NCBI GenBank assembly: GCA_036971475.1
Contig: JBAIZL010000008.1
Location: 29,149,376 to 29,213,375 of the forward strand
Direction of reading: 5' to 3'
DNA: 64,000 nucleotides
From: Prosapia bicincta
Lineage: Eukaryota > Arthropoda > Insecta > Hemiptera > Cercopidae
The notes under the pieces: model-generated
Databases searched by the model: none
What the model saw: only the letters and a program-made list of their open reading frames with translations
What the model was told of the DNA's origin: nothing
In this document: one piece after another, positions 63,285 through 64,000 of the stretch
How positions within the stretch are numbered: the first letter of the stretch is position 1
How the letters are laid out: each line of letters begins with the position of its first letter
Translations under genes and position numbers: made by a program

Positions 63285-64000
63285 TTGCTACAATATATAG
63301 GTCTAAAAACATAATGTCAAAGTATTATCTAACTATATTATTTGCTATAATAGATATGGCTATACTCAGAATGTAAAATTTTTCGACGTAGTACTACATA
63401 ATTTGTTACAATATATAGGCCTATACTCAGAATGTAAAATTGTTTCGACGTAGAACTACATAATTTGTTACAATATATAGGCCTATACTCAGGATGTAAA
63501 ATTCTTACGACATAGAACTATATAATTTGCTACAATATATAGGCCTATACTCAGAATGTAAAATTGTTTCGACATAGAACTATATAATTTGCTACAATAT
63601 ATAGGCCTATATTCAGGATGTAAAATTCTTACGACATAGAACTATATAATTTGCTACAATATATAGGCCTATATTCAGGATGTAAAATTCTTACGACATA
63701 GAACTATATAATTTGCTACAATATATAGGCCTATATTCAGGATGTAAAATTCTTACGACATAGAACTATATAATTTGCTACAATATATAGGCCTATATTC
63801 AGGATGTAAAATTCTTACGACATAGAACTATATAATTTGCTACAATATATAGGCCTATATTCAGGATGTAAAATTGTTTCGACATAGAACTATATAATTT
63901 GCTACAATATATAGGCCTATACTCAGAATGTAAAATTGTTTCGACATAGAACTATATAATTTGCTACAATATATAGGCATATACTCAGGATGTAAAATTC
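63285..64000 (+). repeat. 62-bp satellite, cut by the window edge
   Basis: The tacaatatat landmark is at 63289, a diverged copy near 63346, then 63407 and every 62 bp from there (63469, 63531, 63593 ... 63965). Each unit carries the 12-base palindrome tataggcctata or a one-base variant, then gatgtaaaatt and gacatagaactat. The first two copies are degenerate and the later ones nearly identical. The array continues beyond the window. Confidence 0.95.

Overview
The window is gene-poor eukaryotic DNA, most likely from an invertebrate animal. The grounds are AT-rich single-copy DNA, kilobase-scale satellites, a decayed Penelope-like retroelement with a GIY-YIG endonuclease domain, and no compact gene arrangement. 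I found no intact protein gene, rRNA or tRNA. Almost all longer open frames lie inside tandem repeats or are too short and featureless to support. Species and chromosomal position cannot be read from the sequence; pericentromeric or other heterochromatin is an inference.

Layout. 1-3520: AT-rich DNA with a decayed ~169-bp repeat, a CpG-richer patch and a (TG)n tract. 3525-7745: a 158-bp satellite built from ~31-bp subunits. 7746-9657: AT-rich spacer. 9658-31805: a 31-bp satellite in several higher-order forms, split at 13890-26412 by a huge inverted-repeat element. 31806-35035: a short decayed repeat, the Penelope-like remnant (about 32170-32760) and a diverged ~490-bp direct repeat. 35036-58895: a 23.9-kb satellite of 19-bp monomers, arranged as a 76-bp tetramer and then as macro-repeats of about 5.3-5.4 kb. 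58896-60377: AT-rich spacer. 60378-63130: sixteen copies of a 171-bp satellite. 63285 to the window end: a 62-bp satellite that runs off the edge.

The outstanding feature is the 12,523-bp element at 13890-26412. It has two 6,236-bp arms in inverted orientation, with no mismatch at any place I compared, around a 51-bp spacer. It is bounded by the 6-bp direct repeat CCTTAG. Removing the element and one CCTTAG restores the 31-bp satellite in exact register, so it behaves as a transposed unit and not as an assembly fold-back. Its ends read AG...CT. Each arm also carries a related module in opposite orientation at its outer and inner ends, so each arm looks like an older ~6.2-kb element that was doubled into a mirror-image dimer. 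It has no recognisable gene. The 6-bp duplication and AG...CT ends recall Polinton/Maverick integration, but the family is unassigned.

Nothing here works together as a gene pathway. What the sequence records is satellite amplification at nested scales (31, 61/62, 124, 248 and 1054 bp; 19, 76 and about 5300-5400 bp), insertion of a young mobile element, and decay of older elements.
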